A stretch of DNA of 64,000 nucleotides from Arabiibacter massiliensis (GCF_900169505.1 NZ_LT827021.1:2759400-2823399), one strand, 5' to 3'. Counted from the first letter of the stretch, positions 16,874 to 26,752 are shown. Notes: generated from the letters alone by a model not told the origin. Numbers and translations: made by a program.

Positions 16874-17335
16874 ATGACCGAAGAGCAGCGCAACGACCAG
16901 GGAGCGCCCCAGCCGCCGCAGCCCGTCGACCCTGGCTTCCAGCAGCCTCCCGTCGCTCCGCCGACGCCTCCGCAGCCCCAGCCGCAGCCCCAGCCGCAGC
17001 AGCCGCAGCAGCCGCCGATGTACGCGGCGCCGCAGCCGCAGCCCCAGGCTCCCGTCTTCTACCCGCCCGCGCCGCTCATGCAGCTCACCGGCGGCATGAA
17101 GTTCGCCTGGCTTGCGATCGGCCTGCTCATGGGCATTCCCGGCCTCATCCTCGCGTGGCTCGTGAACGTCGACAAGGCTCAGCAGGTGAAGAGCGACGCG
17201 CTCAAGTTCGCCATCATCGGCTTCGCCATCCAGGTCGTGCTCGGTTTCCTGATCGGCCTCATGATCGGCGGCATGATCTCGGCCGCGATGTACGGGATGA
17301 TGGACTACGGCCACGGGTACTACGGCACCTGGTAA
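16874..17335 (+). CDS. Small Pro/Gln-rich two-helix membrane protein
   Basis: 153 residues. The first 60 are a disordered repeat of Pro and Gln (PQPQPQPQPQQPQQPP). Then come two membrane helices (FAWLAIGLLMGIPGLILAWLVN and FAIIGFAIQVVLGFLIGLMIGGMI) and a short Tyr/Gly/His tail. No enzymatic motif. The layout resembles DUF4190/TM2-like proteins of Gram-positive bacteria, with an unknown role. A weak site (AGGTGC) precedes the ATG. Confidence 0.75.
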   Translation: MTEEQRNDQGAPQPPQPVDPGFQQPPVAPPTPPQPQPQPQPQQPQQPPMYAAPQPQPQAPVFYPPAPLMQLTGGMKFAWLAIGLLMGIPGLILAWLVNVDKAQQVKSDALKFAIIGFAIQVVLGFLIGLMIGGMISAAMYGMMDYGHGYYGTW

Positions 17336-17515
17336 CGCATCGATCCTGCGACCGCCGTCGCTTCGCACGGCCTCGGCGGTCGCTCCTCCCCCTGACGAAA
17401 TCTGGAAATACGCGTGACTTTGGAGGGCCCTGCGGGGCCCTTCCGCATGCGCGCGCGGGCGAGTGGTACAATGTCCGCGTTTTCCACGAGACCCACTGCA
17501 GCAAAAGGAGCAAGC

Positions 17516-18784
17516 ATGCCACGTCCCATGACCATGGCGGAGAAGATCCTCGCCGCCCATGCGGGGCTGGACGTCGTCGAGCCGGGCCAGCTGATCGAAT
17601 GCGATCTCGACCTCGTGCTGTCCAACGACGTCACCGCCCCCATCGCCGTCAAGGAGTTCCGCAAGATCGGCGTCGAGCGCGTGTTCGACCCCCAGAAGAT
17701 CGCGCTCGTGCCCGACCACTACGTGCCCAACAAGGACATCAAGAGCGCCGAGCAGGCCAAGATCGTGCGCGACTTCGCGCGTGAGCAGGGCATCACCCAC
17801 TACTACGAGGTGGGCTGCATGGGTGTCGAGCACGCGCTGCTGCCCGAGCAGGGCGTCGTGGGCGCGGGCGACCTCATCATCGGCGCCGACAGCCACACGT
17901 GCACCTACGGCGCGCTCGGCGCGTTCGCCACGGGCGTGGGCTCCACCGACGCCGGCGTGGGCTACGCTACCGGCAAAGCGTGGTTCAAGGTGCCCGAGTC
18001 GCTCTTGTTCAAGATCGAGGGCGAGCTGGCGCCGGGCGTCACCGGCAAGGATGTCATCCTGCACATCATCGGGATGATCGGCGTGGACGGCGCGCTGTAC
18101 TGCGCGATGGAGTTCACGGGCAGCGCCATCCGCAGCATGGACATGGACGAGCGCATGTCGATTTCCAACATGGCCATCGAGGCGGGCGGCAAGGCGGGCC
18201 TCATTGAGGTGGACGACGTGACGCGCGCCTACATGGACGGCCGCACCGAGCGCCCCTACACCGAGTACCATTCCGACCCCGACGCGCACTACGCGAAGGT
18301 GTATGAGATTGACGCCGCCTCTATCCAGCCGACGGTGGCCTTCCCGCACCTGCCGTCGAACACGCGCCCGGTGGCCGAGGCGCGCGACGTGAAAATCGAC
18401 CAGGCGGTCATCGGCAGCTGCACGAACGGCCGCATCACCGACATGCGCCAGGCGGCCGAGGTGCTGCGTGGGCGCACCGTCCACCCCGACGTGCGCTGCA
18501 TCGTGATCCCCGCCACGCAGCAGGTATACCGCCAGTGCATGGAAGAGGGCCTGATGGACGTGTTCCTCGACGCGAACTGCGCCGTGTCCACGCCCACGTG
18601 CGGCCCGTGCCTCGGCGGCTACATGGGCATCCTGGCCGCCGGCGAGCGCGCCATCGCCACCACGAATCGCAACTTCGTCGGCCGCATGGGCGACCCCACG
18701 AGCGAGGTCTACCTGTCCTCGCCGGCCGTCGCCGCCGCGAGCGCCGTGCTCGGCCACATCGCCCTGCCGGAAGATTTGGATTAG
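17516..18784 (+). CDS. leuC: 3-isopropylmalate dehydratase large subunit
   Basis: 422 residues, the short (archaeal/Clostridial-type) LeuC length. The aconitase-family [4Fe-4S] cysteines are visible in [14 protein letters not shown] and TCGPCLGG, and [23 protein letters not shown] is the active-site signature. With LeuD it isomerises 2- to 3-isopropylmalate in leucine synthesis. The start follows AAAAGGAG. A TACAAT -10 lies near 17468. GGGCCC-type hairpin sequence upstream (about 17425-17440) could end upstream transcription. leuD and leuB follow; leuA is not in the window. Confidence 0.95.
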   Translation: MPRPMTMAEKILAAHAGLDVVEPGQLIECDLDLVLSNDVTAPIAVKEFRKIGVERVFDPQKIALVPDHYVPNKDIKSAEQAKIVRDFAREQGITHYYEVGCMGVEHALLPEQGVVGAGDLIIGADSHTCTYGALGAFATGVGSTDAGVGYATGKAWFKVPESLLFKIEGELAPGVTGKDVILHIIGMIGVDGALYCAMEFTGSAIRSMDMDERMSISNMAIEAGGKAGLIEVDDVTRAYMDGRTERPYTEYHSDPDAHYAKVYEIDAASIQPTVAFPHLPSNTRPVAEARDVKIDQAVIGSCTNGRITDMRQAAEVLRGRTVHPDVRCIVIPATQQVYRQCMEEGLMDVFLDANCAVSTPTCGPCLGGYMGILAAGERAIATTNRNFVGRMGDPTSEVYLSSPAVAAASAVLGHIALPEDLD

Positions 18785-18817
18785 TGTCCCAAATGGGGAC
18801 TGTCCCCATTTGGGACA
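18785..18817. repeat. 33-bp perfect palindrome, copy 1
   Basis: TGTCCCAAATGGGGAC, one central base, and the exact complement. It begins at the base after the leuC stop and ends 17 bp before leuD, inside the operon. An identical palindrome (apart from the central base) lies after hisS at 26755-26787. In an RNA it would be a 16-bp stem, which could tune the leuC/leuD ratio. Confidence 0.85.
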
Positions 18818-18834
18818 TGTTGAAAGGATCGACC

Positions 18835-19332
18835 ATGCACTTCAAAGGAACCGCGCATCGCTACGGGCGCGATGTGGACACCGACGTCATCATCCCGGCC
18901 CGCTATCTGACCACGTCGGACCCGGCTGAGCTGGCGAAACACTGCTTGGAGGACCTCGACACGTCGTTCGTCGAGCGCGTGAAGCCCGGCGACATCATCG
19001 TGGCCGACGAGAACTTCGGCTGCGGCAGCTCGCGCGAGCACGCGCCCATCGCCATCAAGGCCGCGGGCGTGGACGTGGTCATCGCCAAGAGCTTCGCGCG
19101 CATCTTCTACCGCAACTCCATCAACACGGGCCTCGCCATCATGGAGTGCCCCGAGGCGGTGGACGCCATCAAGGCCGGTGACGTGGTGAGCGTGGACGCC
19201 GACGCGGGCGTCATCGTGGACGAGACGACCGGCCAGACCTTCCAGGCCCAGCCGTTCCCCCCGTTCATCAAGGAGATCATCGAAGCCGGCGGCCTCATCA
19301 ACCGCACGCGCGAGAAGCTGGGCAAGGAGTAG
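18835..19332 (+). CDS. leuD: 3-isopropylmalate dehydratase small subunit
   Basis: 165 residues. The swivel domain of the aconitase family: [49 protein letters not shown]. Partner of LeuC. The start is preceded by AAAGGATC. It is separated from leuC by the palindromic repeat and from leuB by 4 bp. Confidence 0.96.
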   Translation: MHFKGTAHRYGRDVDTDVIIPARYLTTSDPAELAKHCLEDLDTSFVERVKPGDIIVADENFGCGSSREHAPIAIKAAGVDVVIAKSFARIFYRNSINTGLAIMECPEAVDAIKAGDVVSVDADAGVIVDETTGQTFQAQPFPPFIKEIIEAGGLINRTREKLGKE

Positions 19333-19336
19333 GGCC

Positions 19337-20443
19337 ATGACCAACTATCAGATCTGCCTGTTGCCGGGCGACGGGATCGGGCCGGAGATCATCGCGGAGG
19401 GGTGCAAGGTGCTCGACGCGGTGGGGGCGAAGTACGACGCGGCGTTCTCCTACACTGAGGCGCTCATCGGCGGCTGCGCCATCGACGCGACGGGCACGGC
19501 GCTGCCGGATGAGACGCTGCGGGCGGCCGAGGCGTCCGACGCGGTGCTGCTGGCGGCCGTCGGCGGGCCGAAGTGGGACACCACCGACCCCGCGAAGCCG
19601 CGCCCGGAGCAGGGCCTCTTGGGCATCCGCAAGGCGCTCGGCCTGTACACGAACCTGCGCCCGGTGCAGATATTCAACGCGTTGGCGGGCGCGTCCACGT
19701 TGAAGCCCGAGGTCATCGACGGCGTGGACCTCATGATCGTGCGCGAGCTGACGGGCGGCCTGTACTTCGGCCGTCGCGAGCGCTTCTACGACGAAGAGGG
19801 CTGCGGCGCGAAAGGCGCTGCCGGCCAGCGCGCCTACGATACGCTCGAGTACCGCGAGTACGAGGTGGAGCGCATCGCGCGCCAGGCCTTCGAGGCTGCG
19901 CGGAAGCGCCGCAGCAAGGTGACCAGTGTGGACAAGGCCAACGTGCTGGAGACGAGCCGCATGTGGCGCGAGATCGTGCACCGTATCCACGACGAGGAGT
20001 ACGCCGACGTGGAGCTCGAGGACCTGCTCGTGGACAACACGGCCATGCAGCTCATCAACCGCCCCGCCGACTTCGACGTGGTGGTGACCGAGAACATGTT
20101 CGGCGACATCCTCTCCGACGAGGCCGCCCAGATCACGGGCTCGCTCGGGATGCTCGCCAGCGCGAGCCTCGGCGACGGCGTGGCGCTCTACGAGCCGAGC
20201 CACGGCAGCGCGCCCGACATCGCGGGGCAGGGCATCGCGAACCCGCTCGCGCAGATACTCTCCGTGGAGATGATGCTGCGCTACAGCTTCGACATGCAGC
20301 AGGCCGCCGACGACATCCGCCGCGCCGTGACCGCCGTCCTCGACGAGGGCTGGCGCACCGGCGACATCAAGGGCTCCGACACGCCTGCCGACCGCGTGGT
20401 GGGCACCGTGCAGATGGGCGACCTCGTGGTGGAGCGCCTGTAG
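19337..20443 (+). CDS. leuB: 3-isopropylmalate dehydrogenase
   Basis: 368 residues. NAD-dependent decarboxylating dehydrogenase: [11 protein letters not shown] at the N-terminus, ELTGGLYFG, and the metal-binding signature [25 protein letters not shown] with [19 protein letters not shown]. It produces the precursor of 2-oxoisocaproate. It starts 4 bp after leuD, completing leuCDB. Confidence 0.97.
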   Translation: MTNYQICLLPGDGIGPEIIAEGCKVLDAVGAKYDAAFSYTEALIGGCAIDATGTALPDETLRAAEASDAVLLAAVGGPKWDTTDPAKPRPEQGLLGIRKALGLYTNLRPVQIFNALAGASTLKPEVIDGVDLMIVRELTGGLYFGRRERFYDEEGCGAKGAAGQRAYDTLEYREYEVERIARQAFEAARKRRSKVTSVDKANVLETSRMWREIVHRIHDEEYADVELEDLLVDNTAMQLINRPADFDVVVTENMFGDILSDEAAQITGSLGMLASASLGDGVALYEPSHGSAPDIAGQGIANPLAQILSVEMMLRYSFDMQQAADDIRRAVTAVLDEGWRTGDIKGSDTPADRVVGTVQMGDLVVERL

Positions 20444-20488
20444 CGTGCAGGCGCGCCGAAGGGGCTCATGCGAGTCCCTTCGCCTGTG

Positions 20489-20974
20489 CTATGCGATTGC
20501 CAGCTGCGCGAGAGCATCCGCCGCGGTCAAGGCGGCGACGGGGGCGTGGAGCACGAGTTTCGCGTCGTTGGTGACGAGCATGCGGGCGCCGAGCCTTTGC
20601 GCTGTGGCGACGACCAGGTTGTCCTCGTAATCGGAATGTAAGGCCCGCTGTTTGGCGGCTATCCAAGCATCGCTTTGGTCGGACGGCCCGACGACGGCGA
20701 GATCCATGATGAGGTCGAGGGCGGCCCAGGCGGCCTGCCGAGCGCTCGCGGCGGCCCGCTCGGACGGGAGGTCGCCGGTTTCCCTAGCGGCGATCTTGAG
20801 CTGCTGCTGGAAGATGAAGAAGACGTCCTTGAGGGCGTGCGAGGGAATGACGAGCGGCACCTCCCGGCGCTTGGCCTCGACGATGAAGGCGAATGAGTCG
20901 TCGTGGTTCGGGCGGTCGCCCATGAGGTAGTCGAGCCAGACGTTCGTGTCGACTACCACCACGTTGGACGTCAT
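20489..20974 (-). CDS. PIN-domain toxin (VapC-like)
   Basis: 161 residues. Acidic PIN signature: VVVDTNVWLDYL (Asp9), SDYEDNLVVATAQRLGARMLVTND toward the C-terminus, with the final TNDAKL. PIN toxins cleave tRNA or rRNA. The start overlaps the upstream antitoxin stop by 4 bp (ATGA). The insertion around residues 55-85 makes it longer than most VapC. Confidence 0.85.
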   Translation of the reverse strand: MTSNVVVVDTNVWLDYLMGDRPNHDDSFAFIVEAKRREVPLVIPSHALKDVFFIFQQQLKIAARETGDLPSERAAASARQAAWAALDLIMDLAVVGPSDQSDAWIAAKQRALHSDYEDNLVVATAQRLGARMLVTNDAKLVLHAPVAALTAADALAQLAIA

Positions 20975-21330
20975 GAAAGCCCCCGTTCCGCCATCTTCTC
21001 GAAGCTTGCCTGCGCGAGGAGCTCGTCGTAATCGAGCTGCGCGGCGGCGCGGTCGGGGAAAGCCCCCAACGCCTCGAGCGCTTGCCGGTAGATGCCCGGC
21101 CCCGATTCGGCGATGCGGATGCGCTCGGCCGTCTGCGCGTCGTCGCCTTCCTTCTCCTCGAGTGATTCGAGCAGCTCGCGCACGGCAGCGGCGTCATGCC
21201 GATGCCTGCCGGCGAAATCCCACACCAGCCTGACGACGCGCGTGGGGGAGTAGCCTGCGGACGCGAAAGAGGCATCGCCGGCCGTTTTCGCGTCCGCGTC
21301 GATGCGTGCGTTGATCTGCGCTGTGGGCAT
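20971..21330 (-). CDS. RelB/DinJ-type antitoxin partner of the PIN toxin
   Basis: 119 residues. The N-terminus PTAQINARIDADAKTAGDASFASAGYSPTRVVRLVWDFA is the ribbon-helix-helix of RelB/DinJ antitoxins. The acidic C-terminal half would bind the toxin. RelB-type antitoxins usually pair with RelE toxins, so pairing with a PIN toxin is a less common mix. The start at 21330 follows GAAGGAGACCCCC. Confidence 0.82.
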   Translation of the reverse strand: MPTAQINARIDADAKTAGDASFASAGYSPTRVVRLVWDFAGRHRHDAAAVRELLESLEEKEGDDAQTAERIRIAESGPGIYRQALEALGAFPDRAAAQLDYDELLAQASFEKMAERGLS

Positions 21331-21361
21331 GGGGGTCTCCTTCGATTGTCCTCCAAATTCC

Positions 21362-21392
21362 ATTATAACGCGCAAATTGCTTTACGTAAAGC
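21362..21392 (-). promoter_or_regulatory. Promoter/operator of the PIN module
   Basis: Minus-strand TATAAT (21362-21367) and TTTACG (21385-21390) with a 17-bp spacer. A perfect palindrome GCTTTACGTAAAGC (21379-21392) covers the -35, the natural site for autorepression by the RHH antitoxin. Confidence 0.7.
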
Positions 21393-21448
21393 GGAAAGAA
21401 GGAAGACGCCTTTCCCATCACGTACCAGGGGGTCGGTATGGGTGTTCC

Positions 21449-21504
21449 ATTGTCGACCCAAACACACGCATAACGGCGCTGTGGCGTGTGTTTGGGTCGA
21501 CAAT
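21449..21504. repeat. Long hairpin repeat, copy 1
   Basis: 21-bp perfect arms ATTGTCGACCCAAACACACGC (21449-21469) and complement (21484-21504), 14-nt loop. A second copy with the same arms lies at 46603-46670. It sits between the PIN operon and the padR promoter. Confidence 0.88.
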
Positions 21505-21538
21505 CGGTTTTGGGCGCGGCCGGTTCACCGAATATATG

Positions 21539-21568
21539 TTGACAACATGCATGCTGGGGGAGTATATA
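21539..21568 (+). promoter_or_regulatory. Promoter of the PadR-NifX operon
   Basis: TTGACA (21539-21544), 18-bp spacer, TATATA (21563-21568). The ATATATGT sequence occurs three times (21532, 21564, 21580) and ATGT/ACAT half-sites flank the -35, in line with a PadR operator and autoregulation. Confidence 0.65.
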
Positions 21569-21614
21569 TGTTCAAGGCATATATGTGCGAGATGCGCGAA
21601 GGAGGCGAAGGCGG

Positions 21615-22067
21615 ATGCCGAACGGCGAATGCGGCACCCCGGCGGGGGGCATGGGCCCCGGCCCGCGCAAGCCGTGCTGCCGCAGGCGCGGCGGCGGGGG
21701 CGGCGCCCTCGTGGAGCCGGCAGCGCTCGCGGCGTTGCTGCACGCGGGCGGCTACGGCTACGACATGCGCAAGACCATCCTCGAGAAGACGGACGGCGCG
21801 GTGGACGTGGACGTGGGCGGCCTGTACCGCAGCCTGCGCCGCCTCGAGGAGGAGGGCGCGGTCGTCTCGCGCTGGTGCGACGACGAGTCCGGCCCGCGCC
21901 GGCGCGAGTACGAGCTCACGCAGCAGGGCGTGGAGCTGGCCGAGCAGTGGCTCGACGCCCTGCGCGACCGCCAGCGGCTGGACGGGCTCCTGGTGGGCCT
22001 GCTGGAAGGCGGTCTGCAACAACTGAATCGGGGCAAAGGCGCCCCGGAGAAAGAAGGCGAAGAATGA
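21615..22067 (+). CDS. PadR-family transcriptional regulator
   Basis: 150 residues. A Cys/Gly/Arg-rich N-terminal segment (residues 1-35, several Cys including a CC pair) precedes the PadR winged helix: LAALLHAGGYGYDMRKTILE, GGLYRSLRRLEEEGAVVSRW and RREYELTQQGVELAEQW. The start at 21615 follows GGAGGCGAAGGCGG. Its stop overlaps the start of the NifX-like gene. The pair is probably a metal- or cluster-related switch, an inference from the partner. Confidence 0.88.
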   Translation: MPNGECGTPAGGMGPGPRKPCCRRRGGGGGALVEPAALAALLHAGGYGYDMRKTILEKTDGAVDVDVGGLYRSLRRLEEEGAVVSRWCDDESGPRRREYELTQQGVELAEQWLDALRDRQRLDGLLVGLLEGGLQQLNRGKGAPEKEGEE

Positions 22068-22444
22068 ACGAGACGATGAAGTTGGCGGTTCCCACGATGG
22101 GCGCAGCGGGCCTCGAAGCCCAGCGGGCCGGCCACTTCGGCCACTGCGACTGCTTCACGGTGGTCGAGATCGCAAACGGCGAGATCACGGGAACGGGCGA
22201 AGTGGCCAACCCTCCCCACGAGGAAGGCGGCTGCCTGCGCCCGGTGAATCTGCTGGCCGACGCCGGCGTGGACGCCATCGTGGCGGCCGGCATGGGCATG
22301 CGGCCCCTCATGGGCTTCAACCAGGCGGGCATCACCGTGTACTTCGACAACGAGCACGCCGTCGTGGGCGACGCGGCGAAGATCGTCGCTGCTGGTAAGG
22401 CCCCTGTCATGGGTGCCGACCAGGCCTGCAACCACCATCACTGA
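22064..22444 (+). CDS. NifX/NifB-type dinitrogenase cofactor-binding domain protein
   Basis: 126 residues. Single NifX-like fold: KLAVPTMGAAGLEAQRAGHFGHCDCFTVVEI, NPPHEEGGCLRPVNLLADAGVDAIVAAGMGMRPL and the C-terminal DQACNHHH. Such stand-alone proteins bind iron-sulfur or Mo-type clusters; no nitrogenase genes are present, so nitrogen fixation is not implied. Coupled to padR by an ATGA overlap. A GC hairpin (GCGCGCC/GGCGCGC) follows at about 22448. Confidence 0.87.
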   Translation: MNETMKLAVPTMGAAGLEAQRAGHFGHCDCFTVVEIANGEITGTGEVANPPHEEGGCLRPVNLLADAGVDAIVAAGMGMRPLMGFNQAGITVYFDNEHAVVGDAAKIVAAGKAPVMGADQACNHHH

Positions 22445-22595
22445 TCCCGCGCGCCGACGGGCGCGCGCCTTCACCCCCTCCTCCTGCCACGCCCCCGGCC
22501 GCCGTCGCGCGATCCGGGGGCGTGGCGTGCAGCGGCCCTTTCTGCGCCCGCGCGGTCATGCTATGCTGCTTCGTGGCAAAAGGAAGGACTCACTC

Positions 22596-25322
22596 GTGCG
22601 ACAGCAATCAGGGCAAAGCGGCGTGCGCCGCATCTCGGGAAGCACGCTCTTCGGACTTCGGCGCAAGGTGCTCGAGGGTGCCGTGCCGCCGCTGTCCGAT
22701 GCCGCCCCGGCCGCCGCGCCCGTCTTCGGCTGGGTGGAGAAGGGCCTTCCGACGCCGGCGACGGGCGGCATCTACGTGGTGGAGTTCGTCGGCAAGAACG
22801 ACGCGCTCGTCTTGGCGTACATCGATCGGTACGGACGCGCGTTCTCGACCGACGTGCCGTTCGAGACGCCGCCGGCGCGCGAGCCTGACCTGCTGTTCCT
22901 GCATTACGAGGAACAGCCCACCCCCGGCGAGGAGCGCGGCTGCGTGGAAGTGCGCGAAGGCGGCGAGGGGCGGGAGGTGGCGCAGTACCGTTGCGCGCGC
23001 GGCGCCTACACGCTGTTCGACTCGTGGTTCGACTTCGGCCCGCACGCCGCCGGGCTCTCCTATAACGACGTGATGGCGCGCGCGTACCTTGCGTTCGTCC
23101 ATCGGCCCGCGCTCGGCGCGCCGGCCGTGCCCGAGCGCGGGCTGGGCCACGTGCTCGGCCTTTTGCGAGCCGAGAAGCCGCTTGCCGCGTTCCGGACCGT
23201 CTCGGCTGAGGTGCGCGCAGCCGCGTCCGATCCCGTGTGCCGCCCGCCGGCGCTCGAGCGCTGTCTGGCGCAGTGGCTCTCCGAGGCGGGCCTCGACGAA
23301 CTCGACGCGCGCGGCGTGAAGGACGACGCGCTGCGCCTCGTGCGCACGACGCGCTATGCCGACACGTTCTACCTGGCCGTCGAGGATGAGGGCGCGCGCG
23401 TCCCGCTGCGCACGGTGTGGGCCCTCGAGGCGGCCGTCAACCGCTTTCTGCTGGTGAGCGAGGCGTTCGGCGAGAACGTGCCGGCCGCGACGGACATCGA
23501 CTGCGCCCGGTGGGATGCCTATCTCATAGAGGCCGCGGGCATGCAGCGCCCCCGGCTGGGAGAGCTTTCCGACGCGCCCGACGGTGCCGAGGGCGGGGAG
23601 TGGGCGTTTCGCTGCGCCATGGGCGGGGCGATCGAGCGGCTGCGCCTGCCCGTGCGCATCGATGCTGTCGTGGATGCGGACGTGGCCGCCGGTGTGGCCG
23701 CGCTCGAGCTCACGGTGCCCGACGGCCCGTTCATGCCGGCGTGGGCGTGGGCCGATGCGCCGCAGGGCGCGGGCGCGGGTTCATGGGCGCAGCCGGACGA
23801 GGCCGCGCGAGAGGCCCAGGCCAGGCGCTACGCCATGCACCTCGGCCTTGCGCTCGCGGCTGCGGCCCTCGAGGCCGCGCCGACGCTGCGGCGGGTGGAC
23901 GTCGTCGCGCGCCCGTTCGTCGAGCCTCCCGCCAAGGCGGAGGGCGCGGCCGCCGGTGAGTTCCCCGGACTCGAGACGCGGCCGGCCTGGTACCGGGCGT
24001 CCTTCGACCGCGCCGCCTTCGAGGCGACGCAGGGCTTCGACGCCGCGCGCGCAGGCGACCCCGCGCCCCTGTTCGCATCGTGCGGCACCCGCTTCGACGT
24101 GGCCGATGCGGACGCGTTCGCCGCGCTGAAGCCGCTGCCCTCGGCGGCGTCCCGCGTCGATCTGCCCGAGGCCGCCGAGGTGGCGCTGGGCGAGGAGGCG
24201 GCATACGTGCTGGGAGCCGAATCGTGCGCCGAGCTGCGCATCAGCTACGATACCGCGTTGCGCCGCAGGGCCGAGGGGCTCGCGGACGAGGTGGTGCGCG
24301 CCGAGAGCGCGAGCGCGGCCATCCGCATCGTGCGCGCCGAGCAGGAGCGCGCCGAGGCCGCCGACGACGACCGCGCCCGCGAGGCGTGCACGCGCCTGAT
24401 GGCCGCGCTCGCGGAGGGCGAGGTGGACGCGGGCGACCAGAACGCCGTGGTGGGCCGCTTCCTCGGCGACGACCGCTGCCTGCCCGCGCTCGCCCGCGCC
24501 CGCGCGCTCGCCCAGCACGACCCCGGCCAGGCGGCCGACGTGCTCATCGACGCCGTGGTGGAGGCGGCCGCGCTCGACGGGTTCTCCGACGGCGCTGCCA
24601 CCGTCTACCGCACGTTCGACTCCTACGCGGGGCGCATGCTGTACAACCGCGCGCGCCGCGACGGCCAAGGGGCTCCCGAGCGCGCGCACGCCGACGCCGG
24701 CAAGCGCGTGCTAATGGCCACCGATTCGTTCTACCTGTGCCACCTCGAGATCGTCCGTTTGCTCGAGCACTCCTTCGAGCGCGCCGACGACGCCCAGCGC
24801 TTCGGCCTGCGCGCCGTGGAGATGGCTCCGGCGACGGCCGCGGGCTTCCGGCAGCTTGGGCGCGCGTACATGCTGGTGGGCGACATGGAGAACGCGGCCG
24901 AGGTGCTGGTAGAGGGCCTGCGCATCGCCGTGCAGCCAAGCGACATCTCCATGGCGTATTACCAGCTGGCCTACGTGCTGTGGAAGGCGGGCCGGCCCGA
25001 GCCGGGGGCGGCGTGCTATCTGAAGTCGCTCATGGTGTCGCAGGTCATCGCGCTGCAGGCCACCGCCGAGCTGCAGGAGCTGGTGGAGGAGACGGGCGTC
25101 GCGCTCGTCGAGCGCGCGCAGGTGGACAGCGAGCTCGCGCGCTTCGGCATCCCCGTCGCGCCCACCGAGGACGTGCTCGAAGCGCTGGGCTCGGGCGCCG
25201 CTGCGGCGGTGGACGAGGGGCTCTTCCCCGTGGCGCGCAACCTGCTGGCCCTGCGCCTGCGCTACCGCCCCGACGACGCCCTCGTGAACGTCATGCGCTC
25301 CCTAGAGGTTTCGACCCGCTGA
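22596..25322 (+). CDS. Large TPR-containing protein of unknown function
   Basis: 908 residues from a GTG that follows AAAAGGAAGGACT; an in-frame ATG at 22563 is the alternative. No catalytic motif is recognised. The middle is Ala/Glu/Arg-rich and helical. Near the C-terminus, segments such as AQRFGLRAVEMAPATAAGFRQLGRAYMLVGDMENAAEVLVEGLRI and ISMAYYQLAYVLWKAGRPEPGAACYLKS are TPR units (about residues 730-810). No signal peptide or membrane helix, so probably a cytosolic scaffold. It ends 58 bp before hisS. Confidence 0.75.
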   Translation: MRQQSGQSGVRRISGSTLFGLRRKVLEGAVPPLSDAAPAAAPVFGWVEKGLPTPATGGIYVVEFVGKNDALVLAYIDRYGRAFSTDVPFETPPAREPDLLFLHYEEQPTPGEERGCVEVREGGEGREVAQYRCARGAYTLFDSWFDFGPHAAGLSYNDVMARAYLAFVHRPALGAPAVPERGLGHVLGLLRAEKPLAAFRTVSAEVRAAASDPVCRPPALERCLAQWLSEAGLDELDARGVKDDALRLVRTTRYADTFYLAVEDEGARVPLRTVWALEAAVNRFLLVSEAFGENVPAATDIDCARWDAYLIEAAGMQRPRLGELSDAPDGAEGGEWAFRCAMGGAIERLRLPVRIDAVVDADVAAGVAALELTVPDGPFMPAWAWADAPQGAGAGSWAQPDEAAREAQARRYAMHLGLALAAAALEAAPTLRRVDVVARPFVEPPAKAEGAAAGEFPGLETRPAWYRASFDRAAFEATQGFDAARAGDPAPLFASCGTRFDVADADAFAALKPLPSAASRVDLPEAAEVALGEEAAYVLGAESCAELRISYDTALRRRAEGLADEVVRAESASAAIRIVRAEQERAEAADDDRAREACTRLMAALAEGEVDAGDQNAVVGRFLGDDRCLPALARARALAQHDPGQAADVLIDAVVEAAALDGFSDGAATVYRTFDSYAGRMLYNRARRDGQGAPERAHADAGKRVLMATDSFYLCHLEIVRLLEHSFERADDAQRFGLRAVEMAPATAAGFRQLGRAYMLVGDMENAAEVLVEGLRIAVQPSDISMAYYQLAYVLWKAGRPEPGAACYLKSLMVSQVIALQATAELQELVEETGVALVERAQVDSELARFGIPVAPTEDVLEALGSGAAAAVDEGLFPVARNLLALRLRYRPDDALVNVMRSLEVSTR

Positions 25323-25380
25323 GCGGGGACTCTGCGTTACAATAACGGGATTCCGCACAACGAGAACGAAGGGCACCATC

Positions 25381-26748
25381 ATGGCGATTCAATCCCCCGA
25401 AGGTACGCGCGACCTGCTTCCCGACGAGGCGGCGTTCTGGGCGCATTTCAAGGCCGTGGCCGCCGACATCTTCGGGCGCTACGGCTACGCGCCCATCGAG
25501 ACGCCGCTGTTCGAGCAGACGGAGCTGTTCGTGCGCGGCATCGGCGAGGCCACCGACGTGGTGTCGAAGGAGATGTTCACCGCCATCTCGGGGCAGAATC
25601 TCGCCACGCTTCTGGGCGGCGGCACCGTGAAGGCCAAGAGCCGCCTGTCGCTGCGCCCCGAGGGCACGGCCGGGGTCGTGCGCGCCGTGGTGCAGCACGA
25701 CCTGGTGCCCCAGGGGGCCGCTCCCGCGAAGCTCATGTACGCGGGTCCGATGTTTCGCGCCGAGCGCCCGCAGAAGGGCCGCCAGCGCCAGTTCAACCAG
25801 GTGGGCATCGAGTGTTTGGGCGCCGAGGAGCCCAGCGTGGACGCCGAGGGCATCATCATGCTCATGCGCTTCTACGCGGCCATTGGCATCCCGGTGGAGA
25901 GCACGCGCCTGCTGGTGAACTCCATGGGCTGCGACGCGTGCCGCCCGGCGTACCGCGAAGCCGTGCGCGCCTACATGGCCGAGCATGCAGGCGAGCTCTG
26001 CGACGAGTGCAACCGCCGCGCGGAGATCAACCCGCTGCGCGCGTTCGACTGCAAGAACCCCGGCTGCGCCGCCGTCATGGAGGGCGCGCCGAAGATCACC
26101 GATCATTTGTGCGACGACTGCCGCGAACACTACGAGGCCGTGAAGACCCACCTGGATGGCGCGGGGCTCACCTATGTGGAGGACTCGAAGCTGGTGCGCG
26201 GGCTCGACTACTACACGCGCACGGTGTTCGAGGTGCAGGTGACCGAGGGCATGGGCAGCCAGAACGCCATCGGCGGCGGCGGGCGCTACGACAAGCTGGC
26301 CCAGGAGGTGGGCGGACGCCCCACGCCGGGCTTCGGCTGGGCGCTCGGCTACGAGCGCTGCGTGCTGGCGCTCGAGGCCGCGGGTCACGCGTTCCCGCCG
26401 GCGGCGCGCTGCGACGTGTTCGTGGCCTGCGTGGACGACTCGGTGCGCGCGGAGGCGTTCTCGCTCGTGCAGGCCATGCGCGACGCGGGCCTCGCCGGCG
26501 AGATGGACCACCAGCACCGCAGCCTGAAGAGCCAGTTCAAGCTGGCCGACAAGCTGGGTGCGCACGCGGTTGTCGTGCTCGGCCCCGACGAGCTGGCCGC
26601 CGGCCAGATGAAGGTGCGCAACATGCAGACCCACGAGGAGCGCGCCGTGAACCTCGCGGCGGCGAAGGCCCTGCTCGCCCGCTTCGGCGGCGAGCCCTTC
26701 GGCAGTCCGGCCCCCGCCGTGGAAGACGTCTTCAGCGAGCTCGAGTAA
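25381..26748 (+). CDS. hisS: Histidyl-tRNA synthetase
   Basis: 455 residues, class II. PEGTRDLLPDEA at the N-terminus, motif 2 region LMYAGPMFRAERPQKGRQRQFNQVGIE, the histidine-specific LVRGLDYYTRTVFEV, motif 3 GGGGRYDKL..PGFGWALGYER, and a C-terminal anticodon domain. A Cys-rich segment (CDACRPAYREA, CDECNRR, CKNPGCAAV, CDDCREHY, about 180-255) looks like an inserted metal-binding module. A TACAAT -10 lies at 25338-25343. The 3' end abuts a palindromic repeat. Confidence 0.97.
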   Translation: MAIQSPEGTRDLLPDEAAFWAHFKAVAADIFGRYGYAPIETPLFEQTELFVRGIGEATDVVSKEMFTAISGQNLATLLGGGTVKAKSRLSLRPEGTAGVVRAVVQHDLVPQGAAPAKLMYAGPMFRAERPQKGRQRQFNQVGIECLGAEEPSVDAEGIIMLMRFYAAIGIPVESTRLLVNSMGCDACRPAYREAVRAYMAEHAGELCDECNRRAEINPLRAFDCKNPGCAAVMEGAPKITDHLCDDCREHYEAVKTHLDGAGLTYVEDSKLVRGLDYYTRTVFEVQVTEGMGSQNAIGGGGRYDKLAQEVGGRPTPGFGWALGYERCVLALEAAGHAFPPAARCDVFVACVDDSVRAEAFSLVQAMRDAGLAGEMDHQHRSLKSQFKLADKLGAHAVVVLGPDELAAGQMKVRNMQTHEERAVNLAAAKALLARFGGEPFGSPAPAVEDVFSELE

Positions 26749-26752
26749 GCCG

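Noticed and set aside
17400..17515. T-box or leucine leader peptide before leuC
   Set aside because: I found no T-box bulge sequence and no run of leucine codons; just a GGGCCC hairpin and a -10 box.
22064..22444. Nitrogen fixation capability from the NifX-like gene
   Set aside because: No nifHDK or nifB is present; stand-alone NifX-type proteins are common in non-fixing anaerobes.
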